From Clarkia xantiana subsp. parviflora (Eukaryota; Streptophyta; Magnoliopsida; Myrtales; Onagraceae): 64,000 nucleotides of DNA. Within the stretch, counting starts at the first letter, position 1. Each line of letters begins with the position of its first letter. Location of the stretch: the NCBI GenBank assembly GCA_036873135.1, contig JAPTYO010000011.1, forward strand, positions 5,564,298 to 5,628,297, in the 5' to 3' direction. Shown in pieces: positions 12,498-24,623 of the stretch. Both the position numbers and the translations under genes were made by a program. Under the pieces are notes generated by a model. That model searched no databases, was not told the DNA's origin, and saw only the letters and a list, made by a program, of their open reading frames with translations.

Positions 12498-12544
12498 CGC
12501 AACAAAAAGCCAAAAGTAAGTTTGCTTCCCTCTGATTCCATACC

Positions 12545-15500
12545 ATGGCTGGCAACAGACTGCAGCGTTCAGGCAAGCAGGTGCCGGCCACCAGCAATCC
12601 CCCTGAGGATGCTACCCAGCATCAGGATTTGAGAGATGATGGTGACAGCACTCGCCGAGATGACATCGCGCGAAGGAACAACCCCCCTGGTGGATCCAGA
12701 AACGAGACACCTTCCCAGAATCCAGAGCTGGCCAGGGTAGTGGCAGAGGCCATGCCCCTATTCATGGAGGCCATGGAGGCCCTCCTAGACCGAAGAGAAG
12801 CTGCTAGAAGGCAGACCGATCTACCGCCGCTCCCTCAGCGGCGAGATGCGCCCAGAAGGCAGGTAGACAACAACCTACCACCACCCCCTCCGTTGAGGGA
12901 ACAGCCCATTCCCCCTAATCCAGCACCGGCGGAGAATTTCGTGGTCGATGGACCAGGGCCAGTGCAACAAAGGACTATTCCCCTGAATGGTCCCCTCACT
13001 GCTGATCAGGTGGTGAAGATTGTGGGTATTTGCATGGGAGATCAGAAGCCCATGATGTCGGAATTGGGGAGTCAGGAGACCCATCCTTTCGTTCCCAGAT
13101 TGATCCATACCCTGGCCCCTCCAGGCTTGGGTATCCCGAAGATAGACGAGTACGACGGGGTCGCGGACCCGGTTCGCCACGTGCAGAAGCACCTGACAGC
13201 GTGCATGGGCAGGACCCCAGATGAGGATGTTATCTGTGCGTTGTTCCCGAGTACCTTGGGAGAGAAGGCGATGACATGGTTCTACAGTCTGCCCACTGGA
13301 TGTATAACCTGTTGGAAGGATATGCATCAGCGATTCATCGCCCAGTACCAAGGGCGTCGACGGCTGCTGAAGAGTGTTCGGACCCTGCATGAGGTGGTCC
13401 AGAGGCCCGATGAATCGCTGGCCCAATACTACTAGCGTTACACGACTGGTATGACCGAGCTGGATGAGGAGATATCGGAGGGCGAGGCCATCCGTACCTT
13501 CCTGAAAAACCTCAATCCCCCCTACGGCTCCGACTTACTTCACAGCGTCGCGGCCAAAAAAGTCTGGAACATGGAGGCACTCCAGGCGAGGGTAAAACAG
13601 CAAATCGATGTCCAAGAGTCGAAGATCGCTGCCGGAGAATTGGCTCCTCCCAAGGGGCGCGAAGGAAAGCAGTTGTTCAAACCATTGGACAACCGACACA
13701 GGAAGGATAGCTCTGAGGTTAGTCGGAGTCGTGGACGCTCCGATCGGAGGGAGGATAGGCGTCCGACCAAGAGGGACAGTCAGAGGGAGGAGTTTACCCC
13801 CCTCAACAGGCCTTTGAAAGAGGTCTTGGCGGTAATGGAGAAGCAAGGCCTCGCTCGTTTCCCCAAGAAGAAGGAAGGAGAAAAGTTGGGCTCCCGCACC
13901 GACCGTTACTGCCGATTCCATCGGGCCTCTGGTCACGACACTGACCAGTGTCGGGAGCTGAAGAAGGAAATAGAGAAGCTTATCCAGAGGGGTAAGCTGA
14001 AGGAGTTCGTGGGAGACTCCCGCTGCAAGCCCCGTTCCCGATCTCGGTCAAGGTCCAAATCTCGATCGAGGTCCCCAAGGAAGAGGAGGTCCGACGAAGA
14101 GCCTTCGGAGGGCCCATCAGGGTCCCGACAGAAGAGGATTATTAATGTGATCCATGGAGGGTTCGCTGCAGGGGGAGACACATCGTCTTCTCGGGAGCGT
14201 TATGCCAACCAAGTGCCAGTCGCAGTGGTTTTGGGAAAAAGATCTCGGTCGTGGACCCCGAAGGAGGAGATGGAGATCACCTTCTCGGCGAAGGATCTGG
14301 AGGGAGTAGAGACCCCCCACGAGGATGCTCTAGTAGTGACATTGGACGTAGGGGGATTCGAAATGAAGAGGATCCTCATCGATGGAGGAAGCTCCTCCGA
14401 CATCCTCTTCTCCGACGCCCTGGAGCAGATGGGGAAAAAGAAGAAAGACTTACGAGAGGTTAGCTTCCCGATGGTAGGATTTTGCGGCACAACCTCTTAT
14501 CCATTGGGGGTCATTACGTTGCCCGTGTGGTTCAGCAGTGGCTGGAAGATGGAGAAGAGAGATGTGGAGTTCGTGGTGGTCGAATCCACGGGGACGTACA
14601 ATGCGATCATTGGAAGAACCACTATCAACCCGCTGATGGCAGTAGCCTCAACTGTCCATCAGAAACTGAAGTTCCCGACTGAGAATGGGGTCGGCGAAGT
14701 GAAACGCGACCAGGTGGCGTCGAGATGATGCTATGTCAACGCCACGAGAAGATCAAGGAAGGAGGCTATGTCGGTTCTCCAAACAGACACTGATCCTCGA
14801 GAGGAGTTTGGGCGTCCCGCCCCCATGGAGGACCTAAAAGAAGTCGAGATAGATGGACCCGAGAGGAGGGTAAAGATCGGATCCGCCCTATCCGAGGAAA
14901 AAGCTCAGGAGTTAATCGCCCTATTGAAGGAATTCAAGGAGTTATTTGCCTGGTCTCCGAGCGATATGCCAGGAATCAGTCGGGACGTGATCGAGCATGA
15001 ATTGAATATCGACCCCACGATCAAGCCGATCGCACAGAAGAGACGTCCAATGGGAACAGATAAGAGGATTGCGATCCAGCAGGAGGTTGGCAGATTGCTT
15101 GACGCCGGTTTCATTAGGGAGATCCGATTCCAGACTTGGGTAGCCAACCCAGTGCTGGTGAGGAAGAGTAACGGGAAGTGGCGGATGTGTGTCGACTTCC
15201 GCGACTTAAACAAGGCTTGCCCGAAGGACTGTTATCCACTCCCTCGGATCGACCAACTGGTGGATGCTACATCGGGGCATGAGCTGCTAAGCTTTATGGA
15301 TGCTTATTCTGGTTATAACCAGATAAAGATGGCGAAAAAGGATGCCCCACATACCGCCTTTTACGCTGACAGCGAAGTCTTCCAGTACGACGTCATGCCT
15401 TTCGGCCTGGTGAATGCGGGGGCGACATACCAGAGGATGGTGAACAAGCTGTTCGGGGACATGATTGGGAGTACCATGGAAGCCTATGTAGATGACATGC

Positions 15501-18142
15501 TGGTGAAGTCCCGACGAGCATCAGACCACGTTGGCAACTTGGCAATGGCCTTCGAGAGGATGAAGCTCCACCAGGTCCGCCTGAATCCAGCCAAATGTGC
15601 TTTCGGAGTCCATTCCGGGAAGTTCTTAGGCTTCATGGTGAGCCAGAGGGGGATCGAGGTGAATCCCGAAAAACTAAGGGCGATAGAGGAGATGCAGTCC
15701 CCGACCAATCATAGGGAGGTGCAGGTGCTGAACGGTCGGCTGGCTTCGATGAATCGCTTCTTATCCAAGGCCAGCGACCGGTCGATGCCATTTTTCAGTG
15801 TGTTAAGAGCCAACCGACAGTTCGAGTGGACTGCTGAATGTGAGGAGGCGTTCCAAGCGCTCAAACAACATCTCCGCGACCTCCCGCCACTTGCGAAGCC
15901 AGCTCCAGGCGAGCCGCTCTATCTTTATTTGGCTATTTCTTCGTTTGCAATAAGCTCTGTTCTAGTTAAAGCTGTCGAGGGCAATCAGATTCCTGTCTAT
16001 TATGTAAGCAAGGCGTTTGCCAAGAGTGAAATGAATTACCCTCCGATTGAGAAGTACCTCTTCGCGTTGATTATTACTGCTCGAAAGTTACGGCCCTACT
16101 TCCATGCGCATGAAATTACGGTGTTGACTGATCAGCCATTAAAACACTTCTTGAACCGGCCCGATGCGTCGGGGAGACTAGTAAAGTGGGCCGTGGAACT
16201 TAGCGAGTTTCGAATTCATTTCGCTCCGAGAACAGCTATCAAAGGGCAGGCATTGGCCGACTTTATAGTTGAATCTACTATTCCCGATCCTGAAGCAACG
16301 GAAACAGTAGAGGGGGCAACCGGGAATACCGAAGAGGTCCCGACGGCGGGGCAGTCGGAACAGCCAAATAAGGAAAACACCTGGGAGCTGTACACGGATG
16401 GCTCCTCAAGCTCGGATGGATCGGGTGCGGGGTTCGTATTGATTCCACCAGGTAAGGCGGAGCCACTTCGATATGCATTGGCCCTGACATTTAGAGCCAC
16501 CAATAACGAGGCGGAGTATGAAGCTCTCATAACGGGGCTGAAAATCGCAAAAGGCACTGGAATTGAACATTTGCGGGTGAAGTGTGATGCAAGTCTGATT
16601 GTAAATCAGGTCCGGGGGCAATATGGAGCAAAGAACCCGATCATGAAGAAATACCTTCAAGAGGCTCGGACCTTAAAGGAGAGCTTCAAAAGCTTTGATA
16701 TCGAGGCAATTCCAAGGGAAGAGAATGTGGAGGCTGATGCCTTGAGCAAATTTGCCCTGGGGGCACCTTTGGAAGACAGTCGGAGGATACACTTCTTGGA
16801 GAAGGTGATTCTATCGACAACCGATCCATCGGAGGTGTGCGCTATCGGAACGGGGTCAGAGGAGGAACCCACTTGGATGACCCCGATGATTGTGTACTTA
16901 ACTACGGGGGCACTTCCTGAAGATAAAGTGGCAGCGGAGCGACTGCGACGAATGTCAATTAATTACGCTATGGTGGACAACCAGTTGTACAAAAAGGGTC
17001 TGCTTTCGACGCCCTTCTTGAAATGCGTGGCCGAACCCGATACGACTCGGATTCTGAGAGAATTGCATGAAGGAGTCGCAGCCTGTCACGAGGGCGCTCG
17101 ATCTATCCTGAGGAAGGCGTTGAACTTGGGATATTATTGGCCTACGATGAATAAGGAGGCAACGGCGCTTGTTCGATCCTGTGACGCGTGTCAGAGATAT
17201 GCTTCGAATATCACAGCCCCCGCCGCTGATTTGATGCCCATTGGGAGTGCTTGGCCCTTCGCACAGTGGGGCATTGACCTGGTGGGACCCCTTCCGAAAG
17301 CAAAGAGCCAGTGCACACATCTGCTGGTCGCGATTGACTACTTCTCGAAGTGGATCGAGGCCAAGCCATTAGCCAAAACAACAGCGGGACATATCATTAA
17401 ATTCCTTCAGACCCGAATTTTGTCGAGATATGGGGTGCCGAAGGTGATCATCAGTGATAATGGTCCTCCGTTTAATGGGGCCCAGTTGGAGAAGTTCCTG
17501 GACGAGTTTGGTATCGAGCATCGGACAGCATCCGTCCATCACGCTCAGACCAATGGGCAGGTGGAGGCTGCCAACAAAATCGTGATGGAGGGTTTGAAGA
17601 AGAGAGTCTACGCTTTGGACGGAAAATGGTTGGACGAACTGGAGAACGTGTTGTGGGCGGTCCGAACGACACCCAAGCGGTCAACAGGTGAAACCCCGTT
17701 TGCACTTGTTTATGGAACGGAGGCGGTCGCTCCCGTGGAAATCGCTGTGGCGTCCCATCGAACCAGAAGCTATGAACCCTCGACGAGTCCAGAAAGAGCC
17801 AAGATAGGACCTTTGACGAACGACGAAACAAGGCGCCTGGAGTTATCCTTGCTAGAGGAGAAACGGCTAGAGGCCGACATAGCGCAAGCTCGGATGCGTT
17901 TGGCGACGGCCAGGTACTACAATCGGAAGGTCAAGTCACGACAGTTCTACGCGGGAGAACTGGTCCTACGTCGGAATGAGTTCGCCCTACAAGATCGGAT
18001 CAATAAGATGTCCCCGAAATGGGAAGGGCCTTACAAGATCGTAGGCATGCCGGCCCCGAACGCTTACAAGTTAGAAGATCCCGACGGCAAAGTTTTAAGA
18101 AACACCTTTAGTGGTGAACATCTGAAGAAATGCCATGTTTGA
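12545..18142 (+). pseudogene. gag-pro-pol polyprotein of Tat-type element, two in-frame stops
   Basis: One continuous frame of 1866 codons is broken only by TAG at 13433-13435 and TGA at 14726-14728. The start ATG at 12545 lies 48 bases after the primer site. Domains in order by codon: gag core about 177-300 with ALFPSTLGEKAMTWFYSLP; Cys/His knuckle-like CRFHRASGHDTDQC from 456; an Arg/Ser tract; protease active site IDGGSSSDIL with Asp 613; reverse transcriptase with YVDD at 981-984; RNase H with LYTDGSSSSDGSG near 1283; integrase zinc finger from His 1508 (H…H…C..C); catalytic D1578, D1638, E1674 (spacing 35). The product would copy element RNA into cDNA and insert it. Both stops are compatible with C-to-T changes (CAG and CGA). 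Translation past Gag would need readthrough or a helper element. Confidence 0.95.
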
Positions 18143-18269
18143 CAAATAAGTCGCCCGTAGAGGCGCGAAGATGTAATTAAGTCGCCCTGAGTGGTGCATG
18201 CTATGTTAAAGACATCAATCAATAAAGAGGTTACTTCTGATCAAAGTATTCCTGAGTTGTTCTCGATAC

Positions 18270-18670
18270 ATTAAAAAGCGTCATTGGACGTCCGAAAATC
18301 CTTAAGTTTTTAAGGTTCGATTAAAAAGCGTCGTTGGACGTCTGAAAATCCTTAAGTTTTTAAGGTTCGATTAAAAAGCGTCGTTGGACGTCTGAAAATA
18401 CTTAAGTTTTAAGGTTCGATTAAAAAGCGTCATTGGACGTCCGAAAATCCTTAAGTTTTTAAGGTTCGATTAAAAAGCGTCATTGGACGTCCGAAAATCC
18501 TTAAGTTTTTAAGGTCCGATTAAAAAGCGTCGTTGGACGTCCGAAAATCCTTAAGTTTTAAGGTCCGATTAAAAAGCGTCATTGGACGTCCGAAAATCCT
18601 TAAGTTTTTAAGGTTCGATTAAAAAGCGTCGTTGGACGTCCGAAAGCCTTAAGGTTCTTAGGGCCCGATA
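18270..18670. repeat. 50 bp tandem repeat, eight units, 3' of integrase
   Basis: Units start near 18270, 18320, 18370, 18419, 18469, 18519, 18568 and 18618. Each reads ATTAAAAAGCGTC(A/G)TTGGACGTC, then (C/T)GAAAATCCTTAAG, then TTTTTAAGGTTCG. CCTTAAG…TTTAAGG makes a small hairpin in each unit. The array lies between the integrase stop and the 3' end of the antisense gene. Tandem arrays in this position are known from Tat/Ogre elements and can seed satellites. Confidence 0.95.
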
Positions 18671-18785
18671 AAAGCGCTATGAAGAACATAATCGAAAAAG
18701 ACATTAATAAAAGGCTCGAAGGCCTAAGAGGTTCGATACAAGGGAGATAATGAGGAAGGAGTACAAAGACTTAAGATTTAACAAA

Positions 18786-21591
18786 TTAAACTCGGTCCTC
18801 GGGCGCTGAATCTTCAGAGGGCTTTGGAGGGGCAGGCTCAGAGGGATCGGTAGGAGGCTCGTCGGCGTCTTCAGAGGAGCTCTCCGACGGGAGGCTAAGG
18901 TACGTTTCTGCGGCTCGGTCGAGAGTCTTGGACTTCCTCAAGTCGATGGAGTCCCCGTAGGTTTCATTAAGCTCTTCGACAATATCAAGGAAGGCATTCT
19001 GCAAATCTTCCTGACAATGTCTCGCCGCATCTGCTTTGAAGTCCTCCGAGCTCCGATATTCTTCGCGGCCCTGGACCTTCGCGTTTGTTATTTGGGCGGA
19101 ATGATCCGCCTTTGCCTCCTCTAGCTCCGCGATGGCCCTCTGCTTCTCAAGCTTCAGCCGCTCAGCAGTTTCTTTCAACGCTGCCTTATCGAAGGCAGCC
19201 TGGCTCCGATCCGCCAAGGCCGCTTGCTGCTCCCGCCTAAGCGAGCTCTCAAGGCTTAGAATCTGCCTTTGCTGGGATTGGGCCTCTTGAGCAAGCTTGG
19301 CCCTACCCTCCTCGGCCTGCTGCCTACCCTCCTCAGCCTGCTGCCGAACTTCCTCGGCCCACTGCCAACCTTCTTCGGCCCGCTTTTTACCCTCCTCCGC
19401 TCGGAGCCTTGACGCCTCAGAGGCAGCTAGGTCCTCCTGGAGCTTGGTCAAGCTCTCGAGGTTGGAGTTGGCCCGTTCTTGCTCCAAAGCCTCCCGCAGA
19501 GACAGGATGTAGCCGAAGCAACGATCCTGGTCCGCCATTTCCTGAGGGCAAAATATAGCTTAGTATTTAAAAGTCGGAATACTTCCAGATGAATAAAAAC
19601 AAAGTGTACCTACCTCTATCCGACGGACGGCCATTTGCCGGATGTCCGCCTCGATGTCCTCCTCTTCCAGAGAGAGGGGGCGCCTCAGTGAGGGCGGGAT
19701 CGAGCCCGACACCAAGTGCAAGGCCAGGTTCTTCTCCTGACACCCCCGATGTAGAGGAATCCCCCGAAGGGACTCCACCGGTCTCCAAGGCTCGGCGCTC
19801 TGGTCCGAAGAGAAGGCCTGGTAGTAGTCTCCATCCAAGGGGAATGGAGGAACTACCAGGCGAGCCCCCCCATCTTCACTTATTCGGGCTTCGGGGGTCG
19901 CGCCCCTAACTGGTGACGATGGCGGTGCGGGTGACGATGGTGGCGTGATGGGGAGTGGAGACGTCTTCCTACCAGGCGACTTAGCAGGAGTCGACCTCGA
20001 CTTTCCTCGGAGGATTAGGCCTTCCTCCTCAGCTTGATCCTCGGAGGGGGAGTTCTCCAAGCTGGTCACCCGACCGAATTCGCCACGGGCTTCCGTTGGG
20101 GCATCTTCCACCACCGGCTCCGCTGCAGGCGCGGGGTCTGAGGCAGGTACAGCAGGGGCGACGTCTGCGGGACCTGCAGCGGGGCGAATAAGGTGAGGAA
20201 GTAAATTGATATCGGTGTGCCAAATTAAACAACGCTCCATATATCTCTCTTGGCCAAAAAAGTCGTAATAACCCGCTTCGAGAACATGTGGAGTTTCCCC
20301 TCGGAGGATATTCCTGACATCCCTAATCCGCCCTTCCATATCGGAGGCTTGAAGGTCTTGAGGTACCAACTCTCTATATCTCTTTATAGCACGAAAAACT
20401 TCCTTACCTTCCTTTTCGGAGCGGACGTTGAAGGCGGCCCTGACCACATCCGTATTAGGCCGCCCCTCGGAGGTGGGGGCAGACCCTGGGGCCTCGGAGG
20501 TCTTCGCCTTCTTCCGAGACGGCCCCGACGTGGCAGAAGTCTTTCGATGGGAGGACTTCTTCTTGCGCTTCAGCGAATGGGAGGCATCGGTATCCTCCTG
20601 AAACAGATGGGCGGTCAGCGATGATCGAGGGGCTGTAAGCAGTGGAAACAAGAAATAATTAGAAGATTACCCAGAGAATTACATTGGAAACGCCATCATG
20701 AATTTTTCCCCCGGCCTTGGGATCAATCAGCATAATGGAAACTTTGATCCGCTGTTGGTCGGTGACAGAAGTGGCCTCGAAGGGCTGATACCCCTCCTCC
20801 CAGCGACGGGCCTGGATAAGCATCAAGGCCCTCTTGGTCTGCTCCGACCACGAACGGAAAGGCACAGGAGGATCAGCCTCCACGACGGTCTTCGGCCACT
20901 CGATGGGACCAGGCTTGATGAAGAAATATTGTTCTTTCCAATTGGCATTGTCATGCCCCTTATCATGGATGATGGCCCGTTCCTTGCAAATCCTCCAGGA
21001 CACCTTCCTATCCCAGCCCAGCTCCTTATACTGCTCGTCGGTCCCCTCGGGTTGGCGGGGGGTGAAGGAGCAGATACCATCCTTATTACAGGTCATCTTG
21101 TAGAGGACCCGCCAAAGCTCCAGAGTGTAGCTCCAATCTTCTTTGTTGATATCACACCACACTTGGAAGGCAATCCATGTACGGATTGCGTGTGGGGAGA
21201 AGGTCGTGGGGTAAGTCTTGTAATGGTTGCACAGCTCCACCCAACTCGGACAGAAAGGGAGTCGGATTCCCGCACGAATTTGCCCTGGGGAGATGAACAC
21301 CTCATCTCCTTTGGGGAGCGTAATCCGAGCGTCACGAGGACTGAATTGGGATTGCTCGTAGGGATAGCGGGCCCCGAAGGAGGATTCGAAGATACCACAC
21401 TCTATACAAGCCCTATCGTAGTTAATAGGCGCAAGCAAGTTCTTGAGATACTTGAAGACGAAAGGTGGCCCAACAGTGGCAGATCCCTTGGCTGAAAATC
21501 GTCGAGGGAAGGAAGGAGGGAAAAATTGAAACCTAAGAAGATCAAAGATGAAAAGGAAAAGAATAATAAGGAGAAGAATCTTACCAGACAT
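18786..21591 (-). CDS. Spliced antisense gene inside Tat element (gypsy-type transposase-28-like plus coiled coil), 855 aa
   Basis: Deduced exons on the minus strand are 21591-21585 (ATG TCT G), 21491-20671, 20597-19614 and 19541-18786. Introns start GTAAGA, GTAATC and GTAGGT and end TTTCAG, TTTCAG and CCTCAG. The coding length is 2568 nt, exactly 856 codons with stop. Residues about 1-275 resemble the plant protein family annotated as putative gypsy-type transposon protein (LPFCPSWVELCNHY, then WKEQYFF). Residues 276-604 are Lys/Ser/Pro-rich and probably disordered, with basic KRKKKSSHRK. Residues 605-855 form a long Ala/Glu/Arg heptad-like coiled coil with repeated AEEGRQQ-type units and an acidic tail. 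Function is unknown. Antisense reading frames at this position are known from several Tat-lineage elements, so it probably belongs to the element and is not host DNA. Splice limits are by eye. Confidence 0.75.
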
Positions 21592-22161
21592 AGTGACTGA
21601 AGGCTTGATCGGAAAAATTTGAAGTGCTTGAAGCGCCGGTGAAAACTCGAAATCTGGAGAATCAAAGCTCTTGGGATCGCAGAGAAGAAGAGGCAAAAGA
21701 AAGGTGAAACAGTGTTTGGGGTTAGGGTTTTATAAGAGAAGGAAGGAGAACTGAAGGGGTGGGCAATCTGAACCGTAGAATTCAAAACCACTCAATCCGA
21801 ATCGTCCAAAGGAAAACGCGTTAATTCAAAGAAGGCGAAACGGTTTTAATCTGAACCGTCAGGACGCATGGGACAGATAAGACAAGAGTAATGACGTACC
21901 GGGGCGGTTGAAAAGTGCTTTTTCAGAAAGCAGGCGCGCGGAACCCGAAACGTTCCTTCACTTCCTATCAGCATTTAATGCTGGTCTGATCAAGAAACCC
22001 CCTCGAATCCAAGTAGGATCCCAAAGGATCTTGAAGAGATCCAAGGCAAAGGCCTCCGACAAAAGTAAGGCAATGGCCTCCAACGTTTCAAATAAAGACC
22101 CCCGACTGGGATGTGGAGGGGTCCGATATTAAAAGACGCGACGCACTATAAGTCCCTCACG

Positions 22162-22174
22162 TCTTGGGGGCAAA
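22162..22174 (+). other. Polypurine tract of Tat-type element
   Basis: TTGGGGGCAAA directly precedes the TG of the 3' LTR, as expected for the plus-strand primer of reverse transcription. Confidence 0.75.
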
Positions 22175-22892
22175 TGATGGGCCCCGGCGAAGGCCGTTAG
22201 GCCCCTTAACGATTGGCAAACGGCGACTAGGCCTGGTGAGCTAGGAGCTGGGCTGCTGGAAGGCTAAGGGCTCCGACGGAAGGAGGCCCCGACATTGAAT
22301 GGCCCCGAGCAAGTATGGCTCCGATAGGGAAGAGCCCCGAAGATATCGGACCTGGACGTAGTCGGTCCCGATATGGGAGTTGACACCACTCCCCGACACC
22401 GAATCCTCAACGATGTAACTTGGGAGTCTCCGATAATGATCGAGACTCGCCAGTAAGAGCACAATCCCGGAAATCTCGCCATGATTACAGTAGTGGTATA
22501 ATGGGCGAGATATGTGGGATACGAATAACTGTACAAGATACGTAGCAAGATATACGGCGAGATATGTGGGATAGTGGATCACAATCCAACCGCCTAATCA
22601 GGTAACTGGGATAGCCTTTCCTCTATAAAAGGAGGGAAGTTATTCCAGATTAGGGTTACGTTTTACATACACAAAATACGGCTTGCTCGCCTTGTTGACT
22701 GCCATACTTACGTTAAGCATCGGAGAGGGATTCTGGGCCACTGCCCTCTACTCCTCTCTTGCAGGATTGCGTGGAGCAAAGGAGCTAGGATTGCCGTCAA
22801 AGTCCGTACCGGAGTTCCACCGTGATCCAACATTAGCAAAGGAGCTAGGATTGCCGTCAAAGTCCGTACCGGAGTTCCACCGTGATCCAACA
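22175..22892 (+). repeat. 3' LTR of Tat-type element
   Basis: It has the same length (718 bp) as the 5' LTR, with the same internal 60 bp duplication (22775-22834 and 22835 onward) and TATA box. The only difference I find is one C/T site. It is followed by the target duplicate AATAT. Confidence 0.95.
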
Positions 22893-22897
22893 AATAT

Positions 22898-23340
22898 TAA
22901 TAATAATATAATGATAATAGCAATAAATACAAAATCAAAATAAATCAGTTGCACTTGCATTCATAATAGAATTTTATTATTTCTCCTTGATGTCGGTCGA
23001 CTCTGTTCCCTCTATATTCTGCCGTCTTGATTTATTTTGGTTCTCCCCAAATCATATTAGACGAATAGGAAAATAAGTGAATTTGTGCTGATAACGTGTT
23101 ACGAAAGTAGAGAGTAATCGAATACAGGATTTTAGGATGATCTTATAATCATACATAGGGGCCCTTATATAAGGATTACATAGACTTGGAGATGAAGTAA
23201 AATCAATATATAGAAGGTCTAAATAAGAAAGATGGTATATACACATAATATATTCATAACATAACTAATATAATTAAGTAAAATTATTAGAGAAATATTA
23301 TTGTTTGAGCATTACTTAATTTTATATGTATTTTTTAAAG
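22898..23340. other. Intergenic AT-rich DNA
   Basis: No gene or repeat structure was recognised between the Gypsy target duplication and the following foldback element. Confidence 0.5.
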
Positions 23341-23585
23341 GGTTAACAGGTCTTTTGGTTCATGATGTTTGACCAATTTTGGGTTTTTGTCAATGATGTT
23401 TTTTTTTTTTTATCTATTTTTGGTACCATATGTTTGCAGATTTTTTTAGTTTTAGTAACATATGCAAGTCACGGTCGGACCAAAACTAGAAAAATCTGTA
23501 AACATATGGTACAAAACTAGACAAAAAAAATCATGGATCAAAACCTAAAAGTAGTCAAACATCATGGACAAAAAAACATTTAACC
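23341..23585. mobile_element. Foldback MITE, ~245 bp
   Basis: The two halves are inverted copies: GGTTAACAGG…TTCATGATGTTTGACC on the left, and GTCAAACATCATGGAC…TTTAACC on the right. ACCATATGTTTGCAGA pairs with TCTGTAAACATATGGT near the centre. Both flanks carry TTTTTAAA, which may be a target duplication of about 8-9 bp. No coding sequence is present. Superfamily is unassigned. Confidence 0.75.
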
Positions 23586-23718
23586 ATTTTTAAAATATAT
23601 ATATATACACATAAACAACTTATATGGCAACTTTAAATAGAAAATATGTAAAACTATTGAGAATTGTGATACTCTAATTTCAGAGACAAAATAAGGGAAT
23701 AAGAGGCTGGTGTATATA

Positions 23719-24490
23719 TCTATATAATATATAAGGGAAAATGAGAGAGGAAGAGACTTTTTGGTAATGACACATCAACATAGAAGGGTTTTCTAATGTT
23801 GACACCTAATCATAAGTGGCCAATAAGATATTGCCATAACATTTTATCAAAACCGTTTCCCGGTTCAATACTTTCATCCTAGGTTTAGTAAAAAAAAACC
23901 TCTAAAATCTATACATAACACATCATTAATTTTTCAATTTATACAAAAACAAAAAAAATAATTATAGCTCTCATCCTCATCTCTATTTTGTGCCGCTCCA
24001 TCTCTCTAATCTATGCATCTTCGATCTTTATTTCAGATCGTCGCTTACATCTTCAATATTTAATGTCTAAGAAATATTTAAAGCACATCTTTAATTTAGT
24101 TGTTTTGAACGTGTAAAATTATATAAAGACACAGAGCAAACTCATGATGTACAAAAATATTGTAATAAATATATATAAATTAAAGTGGAACATTTCATAC
24201 AAATGATTATTTCATCCAATTCAAACAAATAGATATACAACCTGATCTTTAAATTTTTTTATTTTTTTTATCACTACTAATAAGTAAATTGTCTATTTAT
24301 ACAAAAAAAAATGTGTCTACATAAAGTTCAAACTTAAATAGTTATCTTCTTTTTGTCAATTTTTTTTAACAAACAACACCCCACGCCGTGTGTGAGACTA
24401 GAGAGCTTAGAAATTTCAATTTTTTTCATACATTTTATTTTTTATAGTTTAACACGTCGCGCTCCGCGCGTAGCGCGGGGTCAGCACTAG
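23719..24490 (+). mobile_element. Small non-autonomous Helitron, 772 bp
   Basis: The 5' end TCTATATAATATATAAGGG follows A23718. The 3' end has inverted repeat CGCGCT (24458-24463) and AGCGCG (24472-24477), then GGGGTCAGCACTAG with T24491 outside. No gene was seen inside. It sits about 130 bp upstream of the start codon of the first B3-RBR gene, so it may have altered that promoter. Confidence 0.75.
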
Positions 24491-24623
24491 TTATATATAT
24501 GCAAACCGTCTTTCTTCATCGTCAACTTAATTAGACCTATTTCTTCTCTTAATTACTATATTAATTCTGCGTCTCCCTCCTGCTTTCCGACTCTTGGCTG
24601 CTGTCCTCGAGGAGAAGAAGACG

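Larger units (their letters stand above)
11761..22892 (+). mobile_element. Ty3/Gypsy LTR retrotransposon, Tat-type, 11.1 kb, young
   Basis: The element is bounded by 718 bp LTRs (11761-12478 and 22175-22892) that start TG and end CA. It is flanked by a 5 bp target duplication AATAT (11756-11760 and 22893-22897). The order is 5' LTR, primer site, gag-protease-RT-RNaseH-integrase on the plus strand, a 50 bp repeat array, a spliced gene on the minus strand, polypurine tract, 3' LTR. The lack of a chromodomain, the large 3' region and the antisense gene fit the Tat/Retand group (family knowledge). The LTRs differ, as far as I can see, at one base (C/T near 12339 and 22753). That indicates very recent insertion. 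Confidence 0.96.

Noticed and set aside
12875..17831. Several long minus-strand open frames opposite gag-pol
   Set aside because: They overlap the well-supported gag-pro-pol frame, show no family motifs and reflect its GC-rich codon composition.
18270..18670. Regular repeats suggesting a CRISPR array
   Set aside because: Units are contiguous with no unique spacers, and the context is a plant retrotransposon.
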